A stretch of 64,000 bases of DNA from Aplysia californica (lineage: Eukaryota; Mollusca; Gastropoda; Aplysiida; Aplysiidae). Below are positions 38,301 through 50,885 of the stretch, piece by piece. The position numbers were made by a program, and so were the translations under genes. Position 1 is the stretch's first letter; each line of letters opens with the position of its first letter. The stretch lies in the NCBI RefSeq assembly GCF_000002075.1, contig NW_004797427.1, positions 56,872 to 120,871 on the forward strand, read 5' to 3'. The notes beneath the pieces are model-generated. The model saw only the letters and a program-made list of their open reading frames with translations, made no database searches and was not told the origin of the DNA.

Positions 38301-41300
38301 TGTTATACCGCACTCCTTGCCGCTTTCTGACCATCAGAGGTTAGAGAGCCTTTCCCTTGGGTGCTAGATAAAAAAACCTGCAGACCTTGACGGCACGTCT
38401 GATACTGAGACTGCTGCACAATTTGCAGGGACATTTGTCTCTTAAAGGAAATTTTAGTCTGCTGAGCATGTCTCGTTCAAGTGGATCTTGTTCTCAAATG
38501 AATGAGCCAATTTCTTTGATTAAATTAGGAGTAGATTTTTGTTCTGATGTGATCATTATTTCTATGGTGTGCAAGCACTGCCCTGTGGTGTGTGTTATTT
38601 TTTGGCAGAATGGTGTTGTTGATAATGTTTCTGTTTTCTGAAATCTGTAGCTGTGGGTAGATGGAGGGTGCCACTGGTAGTTCATACTTTCTTTCTGTCC
38701 CCCCTACAGTCTTTGTCTTTGTCTTACTATTTTCCCTTGGCGTTAAACGACACATACAGGCCCTTGTGTTTTAAAAGAGCTGTTGTGCTGGGGCTGTTTT
38801 GGTTAGCAGGTGTTTGTTTTCAGAAGTGAATGTTATACCGCACTCCTTGCCGTTGTCTGACCATCAGAGGTCAGANNNNNNNNNNNNNNNNNNNNNNNNN
38901 NNNNNNNNNNNNNNNNNNNNNNNNNNNNNNNNNNNNNNNNNNNNNNNNNNNNNNNNNNNNNNNNNNNNNNNNNNNATACCGCACTCCTTGCCGTTGTCTG
39001 ACCATCAGAGGTCAGAGAGCCTTTCCCTTGGGTGCTAGATAAAAAATCTGCAGACCTTGACGGCACGTGTGATACTGAGACTGCTGCACAATTTGCAGGG
39101 ACATTGGATTGATAACATGTTTGGAATCAAACAGTTTAAAGTTTGAAGTTCCCACTGCTCTTTCGTATGATAGTTTGTGGGACAGGTTTATGTAGTCAGG
39201 AAAATTGTTGGTCTGAGAAAGATTCCTGGTTTCATAGTGGGAAGACTTTTTATGGTGTCTTTTTCTTTCTGCAAGGAAGCTGTATCCCTCTCAGCCTGGG
39301 TTGGCCCTGACAGTCGGAGTCAGAACTGTGTCATTGGGAGCGTAAAAACTCATACATAAAAAAAATAAATCCGCCCACCTAGAGACTGGTGTTTGTGGTG
39401 TAATGGTTTAGCTCTTCATCGTTGCATGCAGAAAACTCTTTATGTTCCTGGCATTTGTTTTATCATTATATCTTAGTCTGATTTTATGGTTGCTGTGTGC
39501 TGTTCTACCCATATTTGTCATGACAGGCTGAATTAATGCAGCCTGCCTCGTAATGACACACTTTATGCTGTTGGGGGCTTAACAAAATGTTTAAAAAATT
39601 AATTTTTTTTCAAACCTACAGGTGACCAAAGTGATGCTGCAGAAGGGCTGGCGCTGCATGGACTGCACGGTGTGCGAGGGTTGTGGGGGCCCCGACGACG
39701 AGGGTCTGCTCCTGCTCTGTGACGACTGCGACATCAGCTACCACACCTACTGTCTCGACCCTCCACTCAAGACCGTGCCCAAGGGAAACTGGAAGTGCAA
39801 GTGGTGAGTAGTAGAAACGACAAAAGCACACTCACTACAAGATGGTTTAAAAAAAAAAATGTGCTCTTGAAAATTGATATGTTATACCGCACTATTTGCC
39901 GCTGTCTGACCATCAGAGGTCAGAAAGCCTTTCCCTTGTGTGCTAGATGAAAAATCTGCAGACCTTGACGGCACGTCTGATACTGAGACTGCTGCACAAT
40001 TTGCAGGGACATTTGTCTCTTGGTGTGAGTTTCACAGATGTTGCTAAATGTTTTGTTTTGCTTCTTCAAAGCTAGTATTTTTGAAGACATTGAACAAATT
40101 TATTTGAAAAAAAGGGCATCTGTCAACAAGTGCTTGGAAGGTGCTCTGGCATGAAGCTGTAACTCTATTATAGCGAAAGCCTTGTATTGAACATGAAACA
40201 CCTAACTGAATCTTGTTTTGTTTCTTATATGCTTTAACTTCAGTATAAATGTTCTAACTTGAATATTCATGTATTTATTTAATATTGAGATGTTCGATTT
40301 GAAATTAAGGTAGAAAAATTATGGGCATTTACACCTAAACTAAAGCAAATCTTTAAAAATGATGATAGGCTTTGATTAGCATGTTATAGGTGTTTCATTG
40401 AACCAGCAAAATGAGGTGCTAGCCTTTTTGAAGTCTCCATTTTGTGTTCAGCTGTTTTCAGTTTCGATGTTCTTTTATTCCCTATTTAATATTGTGGGTT
40501 TGTTGTAGCACTCCTTGCCGCTATCTGACCACATGTCAGAGAGCCTTTCCCTTGGGTGCTAAAGGAAAAACCTGCAGACCTTGACGGCACGTCTCATACT
40601 GAGACTGCTGCACAGTTTGCAGGGACATTTGCCTCTTGTCTTTCTTCTTTGTGCAAACATCTTAGTCTGTCCCTATCATACCTATGCTGTGTGTGTGTGC
40701 TCACTTTAACCCAGCCTTCAACCCCCCCCCCCCCCCCCCCCCCCCCCGGCAGTGCCACTGATTGAAGTATCTTTAGGCCATTCCCAAAGAATTTCTCGTT
40801 CTAATGCACAGTAGAATTGTAAATGGGCTGATCCAACAATCTCATGCTCATAACAGTGCCTGAACTGCAACAGGGAACTGCTGCTTTTTCTTTCCTAATC
40901 CTTACTATCGTCATTTTCCTCTACTTCTTTTGTATGTGTGTCACACTCTTTTGACCCGCTATTACCGGGATGCCTTGACAGCTGAAGCAGACTTTGTGCT
41001 GTTGAAGCTAGAGAGGTGAGCAGAGTAAGTCTGATTCCCTGTAAGTACTTCTCTGTTTACATCCACCCCTTTGCGGTCATATGACCTTATGCAGTTGCGA
41101 GCGCAGTAAAACCTCTACTAAAACAAACAACCCAGCCTTGGCACTGCTATCCTCTCTCAGTGTGTGGTCATAGAGTGTACTGGTGGTTTCTGTCATTTAA
41201 AAAATAAAAACAATTGTTTTTGGTCGCCAGCCTTTTTCTTTCCCTGCACTACGTGGACCTTATTGTGGTGATATGCTTCTGTTTACTCAAACGAACAAAC

Positions 41301-44300
41301 AAACTATTTGCTTTATTCACTGCTCAGAGGGATTGCTATTGTGTTGAATGCACTTCTCTTTACTCAAACGTACAAACAATCAAACAAATAACTCTTTCCC
41401 TGCCCTAAGCAACCACCATTGTGTTAATGTGCTTCTCTTCACTCAAAACAAACAATGCGGACCCCCCCGTGTCATGTCATTGACTCCTCTCTGCTGCTAT
41501 CCAGGTGTGTCATGTGTGTCAACTGTGGCTCCACGTCGCCGGGCTACGAGTGCCAATGGATGAACAACTACACACAGTGCAGCCCGTGCCACAGCAAGCT
41601 CTACTGCCCCGTGTGCCAGGACAGCTACCTCATGGACCAGCTCATCATACAGTGCCAGCAGTGTGACAGGTGGGCGAACTCTTTAACCCCGGAATTATTT
41701 TCCATGTTTTGACAAAAAAAATGTGTCCAGATCTCGTGATACCTGTAATGCGGACACACGCAAAATGTTCATAAAATGGCTAAAGCTGTGTCAAAGTGAA
41801 AGAGGAAGTAGTTTATACATGTATCCAACACTTCTGGGTCAAAATAAAAATCTATTTGGATTCGTAAGAGTTTGTATTAGCGTAAATACTTCATATACCC
41901 TGTGATCTGACCGGACGCTGGGACCGTCCTCTCGGGGACCGAGCGAGTCCCACTCTACACTCCCATTGTACATTGGTGATAGTGTTTATGTTGTATTGGC
42001 TCAGTATTTTGTCTCTGTGGTAGATGGGTAAACACGTTGGTCAGTCATGATTGATGATACGGTTTATGTGCCATATTGGTTCACATTTCTGTCCATGTGT
42101 CGGTTGTTAGTGGGTGCTGGTCTCTTGTTATTGATCAGAAGTTAATGCTGTATTGTTCCCAAAGTTTTGTCTCTGTAATGATGCAGGGCAATGTTCAGCA
42201 GGGGGCGCTGGTCCATGGTGATTGATGATAAACTGTATTTGACGTATTGTTCTACACTTTCCTGTGGTGGTGGTGGGCAGTGTTTGGTCTAAGTTAATTA
42301 AGCTGATAAACTGTATTTGACGTATTGGTCTACACTTTCCTGTGATGATGGTGGGCAGTGTTTGGTCTAGGTTAATTAAGCGGTATCTGTTGTATTGGTC
42401 CTCATGATACGTCCAATAATCTTGACGCTTTTTGCTAGTTGAGCTTGTAAGTGCTTTTAAAATGACCGTTGTGGTGAATGCAAGAGCCGTAAAATAGACT
42501 GTTATTTGTTTATGTATGTTGTTACTTTTTTCATCTTCTTGTTTTTATTTGCCCTTGCCAAGTATTTTTTTGCCATTTTTTGTTAGTGGGTGGTTGGTTG
42601 GTGCTCTGGTGTGGTTTGCTCCTTCTTTCCTTTTCGACATCTATCGTCCTTATCTCCCCTTAGACATCTATCATCCTTATCTCCCCTTAGACATCTACCG
42701 TCCTTATCTCCCCTTAGACATCTACCGTCCTTATCTCCCCTTAGACATCTACCGTCCTTATCTCCCCTTAGACATCTATCGTCCTTATCTCCCCTTAGAC
42801 ATCTATCGTCCTTATCTCCCCTTCATCTTTTTAATGTTTGTTACTCTCTTGTTACACCTCTAATCTTCTGACGCTCATATGACCTTATGCAGTTGCGAGC
42901 GCTGTAAAACCCTCTACTAAGACTAAAAAACTAAAATATTTGTGATCAGAATTGAAGACTCTCTACTACCATAAAGAGTTCTGCTGGTAACTGAGTGAAT
43001 GTATTTGTGCGTTTGTTCTTTGCAGGTGGCTCCATTGTAAATGTGATGATTTGACTTGTGAAGACGAGGCTGAAATAGCAGCCGACTACGGGTACCACTG
43101 CCTCTTTTGCCGCCCCAAAACGGGCAAGATTGGTCCATGTGAGTTTATTTTACTTTTGTTGGATTTTTGTGTTTGTGGGTGGGAGGGTTGGTGAAAGCGA
43201 TGGGCATCAGTTGCCGAGAAAGATGGGCGAAGGCCTTTAAAAAATGGAAGTTTATTTATCATGGTTGGTGTTTATTTTAATTCATTTGACCCTGCCTTGG
43301 TTTTCAGGGATTCTGGTTGATTAATGAGATTCCTGTATGCTTCCTCTTTACACATTGCTCCATGGTCTTATTTAGTCAAAGGAACTGGTAAACTGTACTG
43401 AACTTGTATTTCGTAGTAAAATTTTGCCTTTGTCTTATGTTCTAATGTTCAGTTTTTGAGTAGAATCCCTTATGAGTACAACGTTCCATTGTTTAGGCAC
43501 ACAAAGCTCATTACTTGGATATAAGGCTGTCACAATGTTTGTTTATTTTATTTTTGAAGCTTTGTCATAAGCCGAAGGGCTAGAACTGATGGTCACTGGG
43601 TCGGAAAAGTAAAAAAGCTTGTCAAAAGTTCTCTTCTCGAAAACCCCATAAGTTTTAAATGCAGCACGATAGCACAATCCCTGTTCTATCTCTTTGTTCT
43701 CTAACAGTTTTTCAGAGTGGGTGGGTGGTTGGTTGGCGGGTGCTCTGGTGTGACATGCTCCTTCTTTCCTATCAAACATCTATCGTCCTTATCTGTCCTC
43801 CTCCTTTTTTGTGTTTGTTACTCTCTCGGAACACCTCTATAATTTTCGGCACTCAGACGACCTTATTATGTTGCAAATGTTGTTAAACTCTTACTAAAAC
43901 TAAAACTTAAAAGAGTGAGTGGCTGTCACCATCAATTCAGTGAGAGGGAAAATATAGAGTGTGGAGTGAAAACAAGAGTGTCTCTGACATGTCTGCTTTT
44001 GTTGTTTCAGTGCCCCCTCCCCCACCTCCCCCGTCTCCGCCCAAGGAAGAGCCCCAGCCCACCCCGCCCCCCGCCTTGCCTTATGTCCCCCCCAAGCCCG
44101 AGCCCCCCCGACAGTTCCTGGTGGACGGAGTTTTCCTCTTCGCCAGCGGCCTCAACCAGATACAGAAGCTACAAGTGACCAACCCCAAGAAACTGACCAA
44201 GCAGCAGCAACCACCACCACCAAGAAAAGTCTTTCGTAAGTCTTTGTGTCATTTGTGATAGTTTTTATCTTGGTTGTGTGTCATTTGCAATCTTTAAAGA

Positions 44301-47193
44301 AAGAAAATTCAAAGTTGCGTGTAAAAAATCTAAAGTTGTGACTTGTGGCAGCAGGGTTTTTGAGAAAAACAGTTTGTAGAGCAGAGGTAGCCAGAAAAGC
44401 AAGAAAATTAAGACTGACATATTTTGATATTATGATTCTGTCCCAACAGATCACCAGTGTTCTGTTGATGGAAAGTTATAGCGCTTGAAGGTCACAAGCA
44501 AAGCCATTAGAAGGTTAATTCGACTAATTATATGGTTATGCAGATAAACGCACCACGCTAGGAACGGAAAAAGTGCTGCTGTAGCAAATTGTGGCGTTTG
44601 TGATCATTACGAGTCGCTTGTTGTTATTCCTGTTACTTTTCTCTTTTTTACCCAAGGTCTATAACTTCTCTTCCTCCTTGGTGCTGTATAACTCACTAAA
44701 ACAAACAAACAATTGCTCACCTCTGTGAATTGTCTTGTCCTCACAGAGTCTGAAGATTCTGAGGAGGCTCCATCAGGGTCTGTCGTGGAGCCTGGAGAAC
44801 CCTCACAGGAGGACGTGGGGGAGGACGGAGTGAAGAAGAGGAAGCCGAGACGTGTCTTTGGTTTAGGTAAGATACCATTGTCTTGTGTGCCATATTTAGA
44901 GTCGAAATTGCCTAAGATTGCCTAATATAGTGTAAAGCGCATAGAGCTTGCTGTGGAGCGGGGTTATGGGCTATACGAATGCTATTTATTATAATAACAC
45001 GACCCATTAGGAGCAGAAGAGTGGCCACCTAAAAGAGTTGGCCATCTTTGACAATATTCTTATTGTGTTTAAACCCCCCCCCCCAAAAAAAACAACAACA
45101 ACTGCAACATGGGAAATGCGAAGTGATCGTTTACACAGGGGATTATCTTTTTTAAAGGTGGCAGTTAAAGCAGGTTTGATTATTTAATTGTAAGTCTAAG
45201 AATCTGTGTTAGGTTGCCAGTCTTAAAGTCTTATTCTTATTTTTTAAACCCAAAGAATGATTGTTACCACAACGTATGTGATGAATTTCTGCCTTTGAAA
45301 TGAGTTGTGGTCAATGTTTTTTCTTTGTTTCTCAGGTGTTGGTGGCTTCATTGTCCGGCAAAGATCACGCCAGTGGATAGCCAAGCGCCAAGCTTCGTAT
45401 GAGGAGCAAGAAGATCAAGAGAAAGGTACGTGAACAAATGTTAAGTTGAATGTACGTTTCCTCTAGATGTTGTTAATACTTCCTGAATGAATTTTGTGTC
45501 CTGAAATTACATAATTGAAGAGTTTGAGTGAAAACAAAGTTGTCAGAAGACTTTTAGATAGTCAAAGGGAAAATCTCCCAAACTGTCAAGTGCTATTAAA
45601 ATATGAGCAAAATAGTTTTAACTCTCAGTGAAAAGTTTGGGCATTTGATTTAGTAGAGGGCCTATTGTGTTCCTGAATATTTTTAAATACATGGATTTAA
45701 TGTAAAATGCCGAGAGCCCACGTTGGGAGAGGGAGCTGTAGAATCTACAAATAGTGAGAAGAAGAACGGTTTGTTGCCTGAGAAATAAATTGTTCGTTTG
45801 TTCGTGTGTAATTATTTTATGCTGGTATATTTGTGTGTTAACAGGAGCTGAGCAGGCTGGAGAGAAAGTAGAAAAGCCGCCGAAGCGACGAAGGAAAATA
45901 AAGAAATCTAAAATGGAAGAACAGTTTCCGTTATACATGCAGGTAGGCCAAGCCTTGGGCAGAATATGTCAAAGCTTATGTTGCAGTGTTGTTGGTGTAG
46001 TTGAATTAATTGTAGTCTGCGTTGTGTGACATTATGTTCATTGAGTCTTTATGCCATTTTAAAGATGAATCCCCCCCCCAAAGAAAAAAAAACAAAAACA
46101 ACCCCAAAACAACCCAACTCAAGCTGGATGTCATTCCTGAAACAAATTACCGTCAACCATTAATTTCTCTTGATTAAGATTATTGAACTTTACAGTGTGT
46201 ATGTATATTTTTTATGCAAGAGGATGCAGGATGTTTCATCTTTTTTATGTACATGATATGTTCATATATATATATATTGTACTGAAGGCAGTTTTTTGGT
46301 ATCATAAAAAAAACCACACACACAAAAACAAGCTAAACAAAAACGGGTGTGTTCCTTCCCCCCCATTTGTTTAGGAGGCCTTTTTTGGCAAGTCCATCCT
46401 TGACCAAATGAAGGAGTCCACGAAGGGCTTGTTGAAGACAGAGTCAGACTCAGACTATGAACGCTCCATCAACGGAAGCCCAGCAAAGATGGTTCCTGTC
46501 ACTGGTAAGTAGCTAGGATGGTTTGGGTTAAAATCTGCTTTAGCAGCTGCCCCGGACATGCGCCCCCCCCCCCCCGTTGTTGAATTGAGTGTTAAGAATA
46601 CCTTTCTAAATAATGTTTGCGGTCACTCTAGTGGGGTTTGCTTCTTTATTTCTATCAAACATCTATTGTTATTATCTTTCCACCTTTTCTTTGGATAGAT
46701 TACTCTCTTATTACACTGGCTGCCAATAAAAGAAAGGATTAAATACAAAACTGCCGTTCTCTGTTTTAAATGTATAAATGATAGTGCACCTTTTTATCTT
46801 AAAACATTCCTGGAATTACATAATCCACCTAGAGCCCTTAGATCAGCCTCTGACAATCTAATTCTTAAAACTCCAAAACAAAACTACAAAACATACGGCG
46901 AGCGTTCCTTTTTGTTCTTTGGTCCCCAGGTATGGAACGAAATCCCATATAAAATAAGATCTGCCCCAACAATTTCCATTTTCAAAAATCAGCTGAAGCA
47001 TTTTTTATTCACAAAAGCATACCTGTCATAATGATGTACTGTGATATATATGCATGTGTATGCAGACTGTGAGACTGAAGAAATAGCGAGTGAGAATGAG
47101 AGAGAGAAAAAGAGAGAGATAGAGAGAGAAAAGAGAGAGATAGCGAGAGAGGGAGAGAGAAAGAGATAGAGGGAGAGGGAGAGAGAGAGAGGG

Positions 47194-47224
<31 letters not shown>

Positions 47225-50200
47225 AAGAGAGAGGGAGAGAGAGAGAGAGTGGAAATGTTTTTCTATCTGTATAGAATTAATGTTTTAATGAATGTTTCTA
47301 GTTACTCACGTTTCAACTGTATTTTGACTGTTCGTGAATTTATATTGCATTGTATATTTTTAGTGAACACATTTTCAACCTCACTGCGAGACTGTTTTTC
47401 TGGTATAAAATTTTACACATATGCATTTATATTATATGTATAATACTTTGTTTTACGTACACATTTGTGTCGATTAATTTTTAAGATGTGATGTCTTTTT
47501 CATTGTAATGCGCATTGAGCATCTTTTAGGAAATGGAAATGCGCAGTATAAATGCTATTTGTTATTATTATTATTATTATAATTAATTCCCCTGTTCTTT
47601 GGCACATGTATGACCTAATTGTGTTGCACATGCCAGAAATCTCTTCCAAGAAACTAAAAATGTATTCCAGTCATGTCTCATCATGGACCCGTTGCTGTCT
47701 AAACTCTACCCTTAAAACAAACTTCAAACTTTCAATTAATTTGAAATCCTTTGCTAGTCTTATGTTTTCACTTCTGTTAGTGGTAAACTCTTGTTTTAAA
47801 AAAAATGTTGCAAGGTCAGCGCACTCCATATGGAATTCCCTTTCCTTCAGGTAAAGATACACCTATTGTGAAACCTCTGGGTTCTGCGACAGATCTGGAC
47901 AGTGTCACCTCAGGACTGCCCGGCCCAGCTGCTGGACCTGTGCCAAGGTCTCACACATCGTTGTCGGGGTCAGAACAGAGCGAGGACATTCAGAGTTTGG
48001 GTGAGTGGGTTTTTTTTTTTCCTACCTGCTTGAAATGAGTGAGTTTTGCTGAAGAAGTGTGAGAAGAGGATGTATAATGTAATTGTTGTTGTGCTTTGCT
48101 GTCTCAGGTGTTGATTGCATTTTTTCTAACCTGCCCAGATGTTATGTTGCAGTTATAAAATAATTTGCCATTTTTGTTGTTTTTAGTAAACTTATAATAA
48201 AAACAGTTCTAAGTCAGCCTTACGACTTGTGAAAAAAACCCCTAGGTGTTTAGTATTTGAAACCCAACCGTCCAGTATTGACAATGCGTAACAAGTCACA
48301 AGAATTTTTTTGCCATACCGGAAAAAGAATGACAAAGGTAATTGTGTTATCTCCCTGACTTTTAATAGTTCTTAAAAGCTAGGTTGTTCTCTGGAGTTAA
48401 AGTGTAAAGACGCTCATAGAGGCAGAACACACTTGATCCGAATTCGAAGGCTTCTTGTCTCACCTTTTCCTATGTTAAGACTGAAACAAAGCCAATAAAC
48501 ATTTATTTGGTCTGCTCTGTCGTATTCTTTCAATGGTATCTGGTCTTAATGTATTTTTTGTGTGAATTGTGGCAGCTTTTGTCTTGACTCCCAACTCCTT
48601 TCTATCTGCTTTTCAGGATGCATGCGTTGTGCGTTTTATTTTTGAATGGATATATGTTGAAAACAATAGTTTTCTGGGGCTCTCGTGGTCTAGAGACAGG
48701 TGTTGGCCTCTCATTCAATAGGTCCCGGGTTCGAATGCGGATAGCGACTGAAAATTTCCTTCTCTAAAAAATGTTCCCCTTTCATATTCTTTCCTGCTTT
48801 CTAACAATGTTCTTTCGTCTGCTTTCGTCACCTCTTTCTGCCCCCCACTCACTCACCTCCTTTGCCCCCTCCTCATTTGGGCTCCTGACTCTTACTGCAG
48901 CTTTTCTACTGCTTCTCCTTGGCTCCTTCTTCTGTTTTTCAGCCACACCCCTAATCTTATGGTAGGTAAAATCTACACCTAGCCTTCTCGGATAAGGGCG
49001 AAAAACCTCAGAGGTCCAGTGTGCAAGTTGCATACGTTAAAGATTCCTTGGTGGTCCAAAATTGATAACAGTAGGCTTCGGCCACCACCCTGGCAAAATT
49101 CAAAAATTTCCTTCCAACAAAAAATGTTTGATGTGTCCTGCATGCTCATATGACCGACCGTATGCAGTTGCGAGCGCAGTAAAACACTTACAAAAACCCC
49201 CCAAAAAACAATAGTTTGGTTCTCTCACGGAACTTGTTCTATGATGCTAAGAATACCATAAGCAGCCTGAAGACAGTTGCTCAGAATTAAAGTTTCCTTC
49301 TTTAATTCTGCACAGTTTGTTTTTAAGCTTTTCCAATAACATCTTTGTATAATGTGTCATTTTCTCAAATTAAAAACAAAGCATTTCATTCTTGTGTCCC
49401 AGATGAGTCAGACCTGAAAGATATCCTCCCAGAATTCCACGAAAGTGACGATATTCTCAGTCTCATCAACGAGGAGCTCAAGGATGATGGTATGTTTAAA
49501 GGAATCCTTTGTATTTTCACATTTGTTACCTGGTATAGTTAAAAGTACACTTCTTTAATGTAAGAATTTGAAATTCTTAATCTGCTGACATTTTGTATAA
49601 ATGAAATAACTCACAATTTGGGAAGATTATGAAATAATGTTTTGTGCACCCATTGATACAATTTACATAGTTCACGAGGCTTCCAGTCACGAATAAAAGC
49701 TCAATTCCTTTTTTTCAGGATATCTTGTAGAGCATGTACTTTCATTAAACCCCTGCCCCCCCCCCCCCCCCCCCGTCCCGTCCAAACAAAACCCCAATAG
49801 AAGCTATTTTCGTTGTTATTGCAAAGTTTTGGAATACCTTTATTATGAAATGCTTGACCTTCTCCATATATAAGAAAGCTCATTTCAGAAGGTGTAAATA
49901 AATTTCTCGTCTTAACACTTGATGATGAATATTCCATGCAGGCCTGTCACTGGATAACATGGAGACAGTGACCAGCAAGGATCCGGTGCCGGCCAAATCT
50001 GGGGAACTGCCGGACAACCTGGCCCACATGCTCTCCTCGGACATCGACAAGGGTCTAGATGTTGACCACATGCTCACTGAAGGTAATCTTTGTGCAGTGT
50101 GTCCTGCCAAGTTTCGTCGATCCTCAATTTTTAGCTTGTGCGAGTACACTACTTTGTGATCTTCTGTTTCAAGTGAATGATTTTGCTGGAGCTGATTCAT

Positions 50201-50851
50201 GACTGCTTTCTAAAGAGGGTCTGTGTTCACAATATTGATATAAAAAAAAAAATATGTCATTGGGTTTTTGGGAACTAGTGTTGGTACTCACAGTTACCTG
50301 CCTTTTCTGCTTTTGGCTTGCTGTGCTGGTCATGAAATTTAATAGTTTTCCATAACCCTCCCCAGGGCTAGTGCACATTGATGATATTGAAATACAACAG
50401 TTTCACATCTCTATCCAGGTTAAGTTCACAATTATGATCTTGAAAGGAAAAAAGTTACATAATGTCTCTATCCAGGTTTAGTTCGAAATGATTATCTTGA
50501 AATAAAATAGTTCCAAGTCTCCAAGTTTTTTTCTCATTGATGATCATAGAATGAAAAAGGTTCCATATCTCTGTCCAATTGTCCAGGTTTAGTTCATGTT
50601 GATAAATCATGAAATGAGAAAGTTCCAAATCTCTTTCCAGGTTTGGTTCACATAGACAGTAAGACTGTGGAGGACATCTTCTCCGGTGTGCTGGACAGTC
50701 AGCCCGGTCGGTCAGAGGGCGGGGAATCCCCGAGTGGTGAGTCATAGCACAATGTATTAGGGAAATTCAGAAATGATCCGATCGTGGGCTTTCAGATTAT
50801 CCGCGTCCACAGTTTGTTTGTGAAAGGAAAAGTGTGTGTGTGTGTGTGTAT

Positions 50852-50885
<34 letters not shown>

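Larger units (their letters stand above)
30884..39104 (+). repeat. satellite-like higher-order repeat array in intron 18
   Basis: Seventeen copies of a 124-bp core, starting at 30884, 31469, 32005, 32527, 33066, 33582, 34111, 34648, 35162, 35690, 36214, 36730, 37258, 37794, 38310, 38840 and 38981, spaced 514-585 bp. The spacers fall into three types (X, Y, Z) that follow each other in fixed order from 32,527 on, giving a higher-order unit of 1,568-1,584 bp repeated about four times. Spacers contain a type B SINE-like segment (GGGTGCCACTGGTAG). A 100-N gap interrupts the array. Confidence 0.92.

Noticed and set aside
33274-38755. repeated minus-strand open frames of 110 and 76 codons
   Set aside because: They recur because the array units recur; Thr/Lys-rich with no motif and no start context. 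Not protein genes.
30884-39104. CRISPR-like array
   Set aside because: Regular spacing of a conserved core suggests it at first sight, but units are about 525 bp, spacers are related to each other, and the host is a eukaryote.
44650-44720. further SINE copy before exon 23
   Set aside because: Only GGTGCTGTATAACTCACTAA and an (ACAA)n end resemble the shared tail; too short to call.
48671-48745. tRNA gene
   Set aside because: A- and B-box-like words are present, but the cloverleaf stems do not pair and a SINE body and tail follow.
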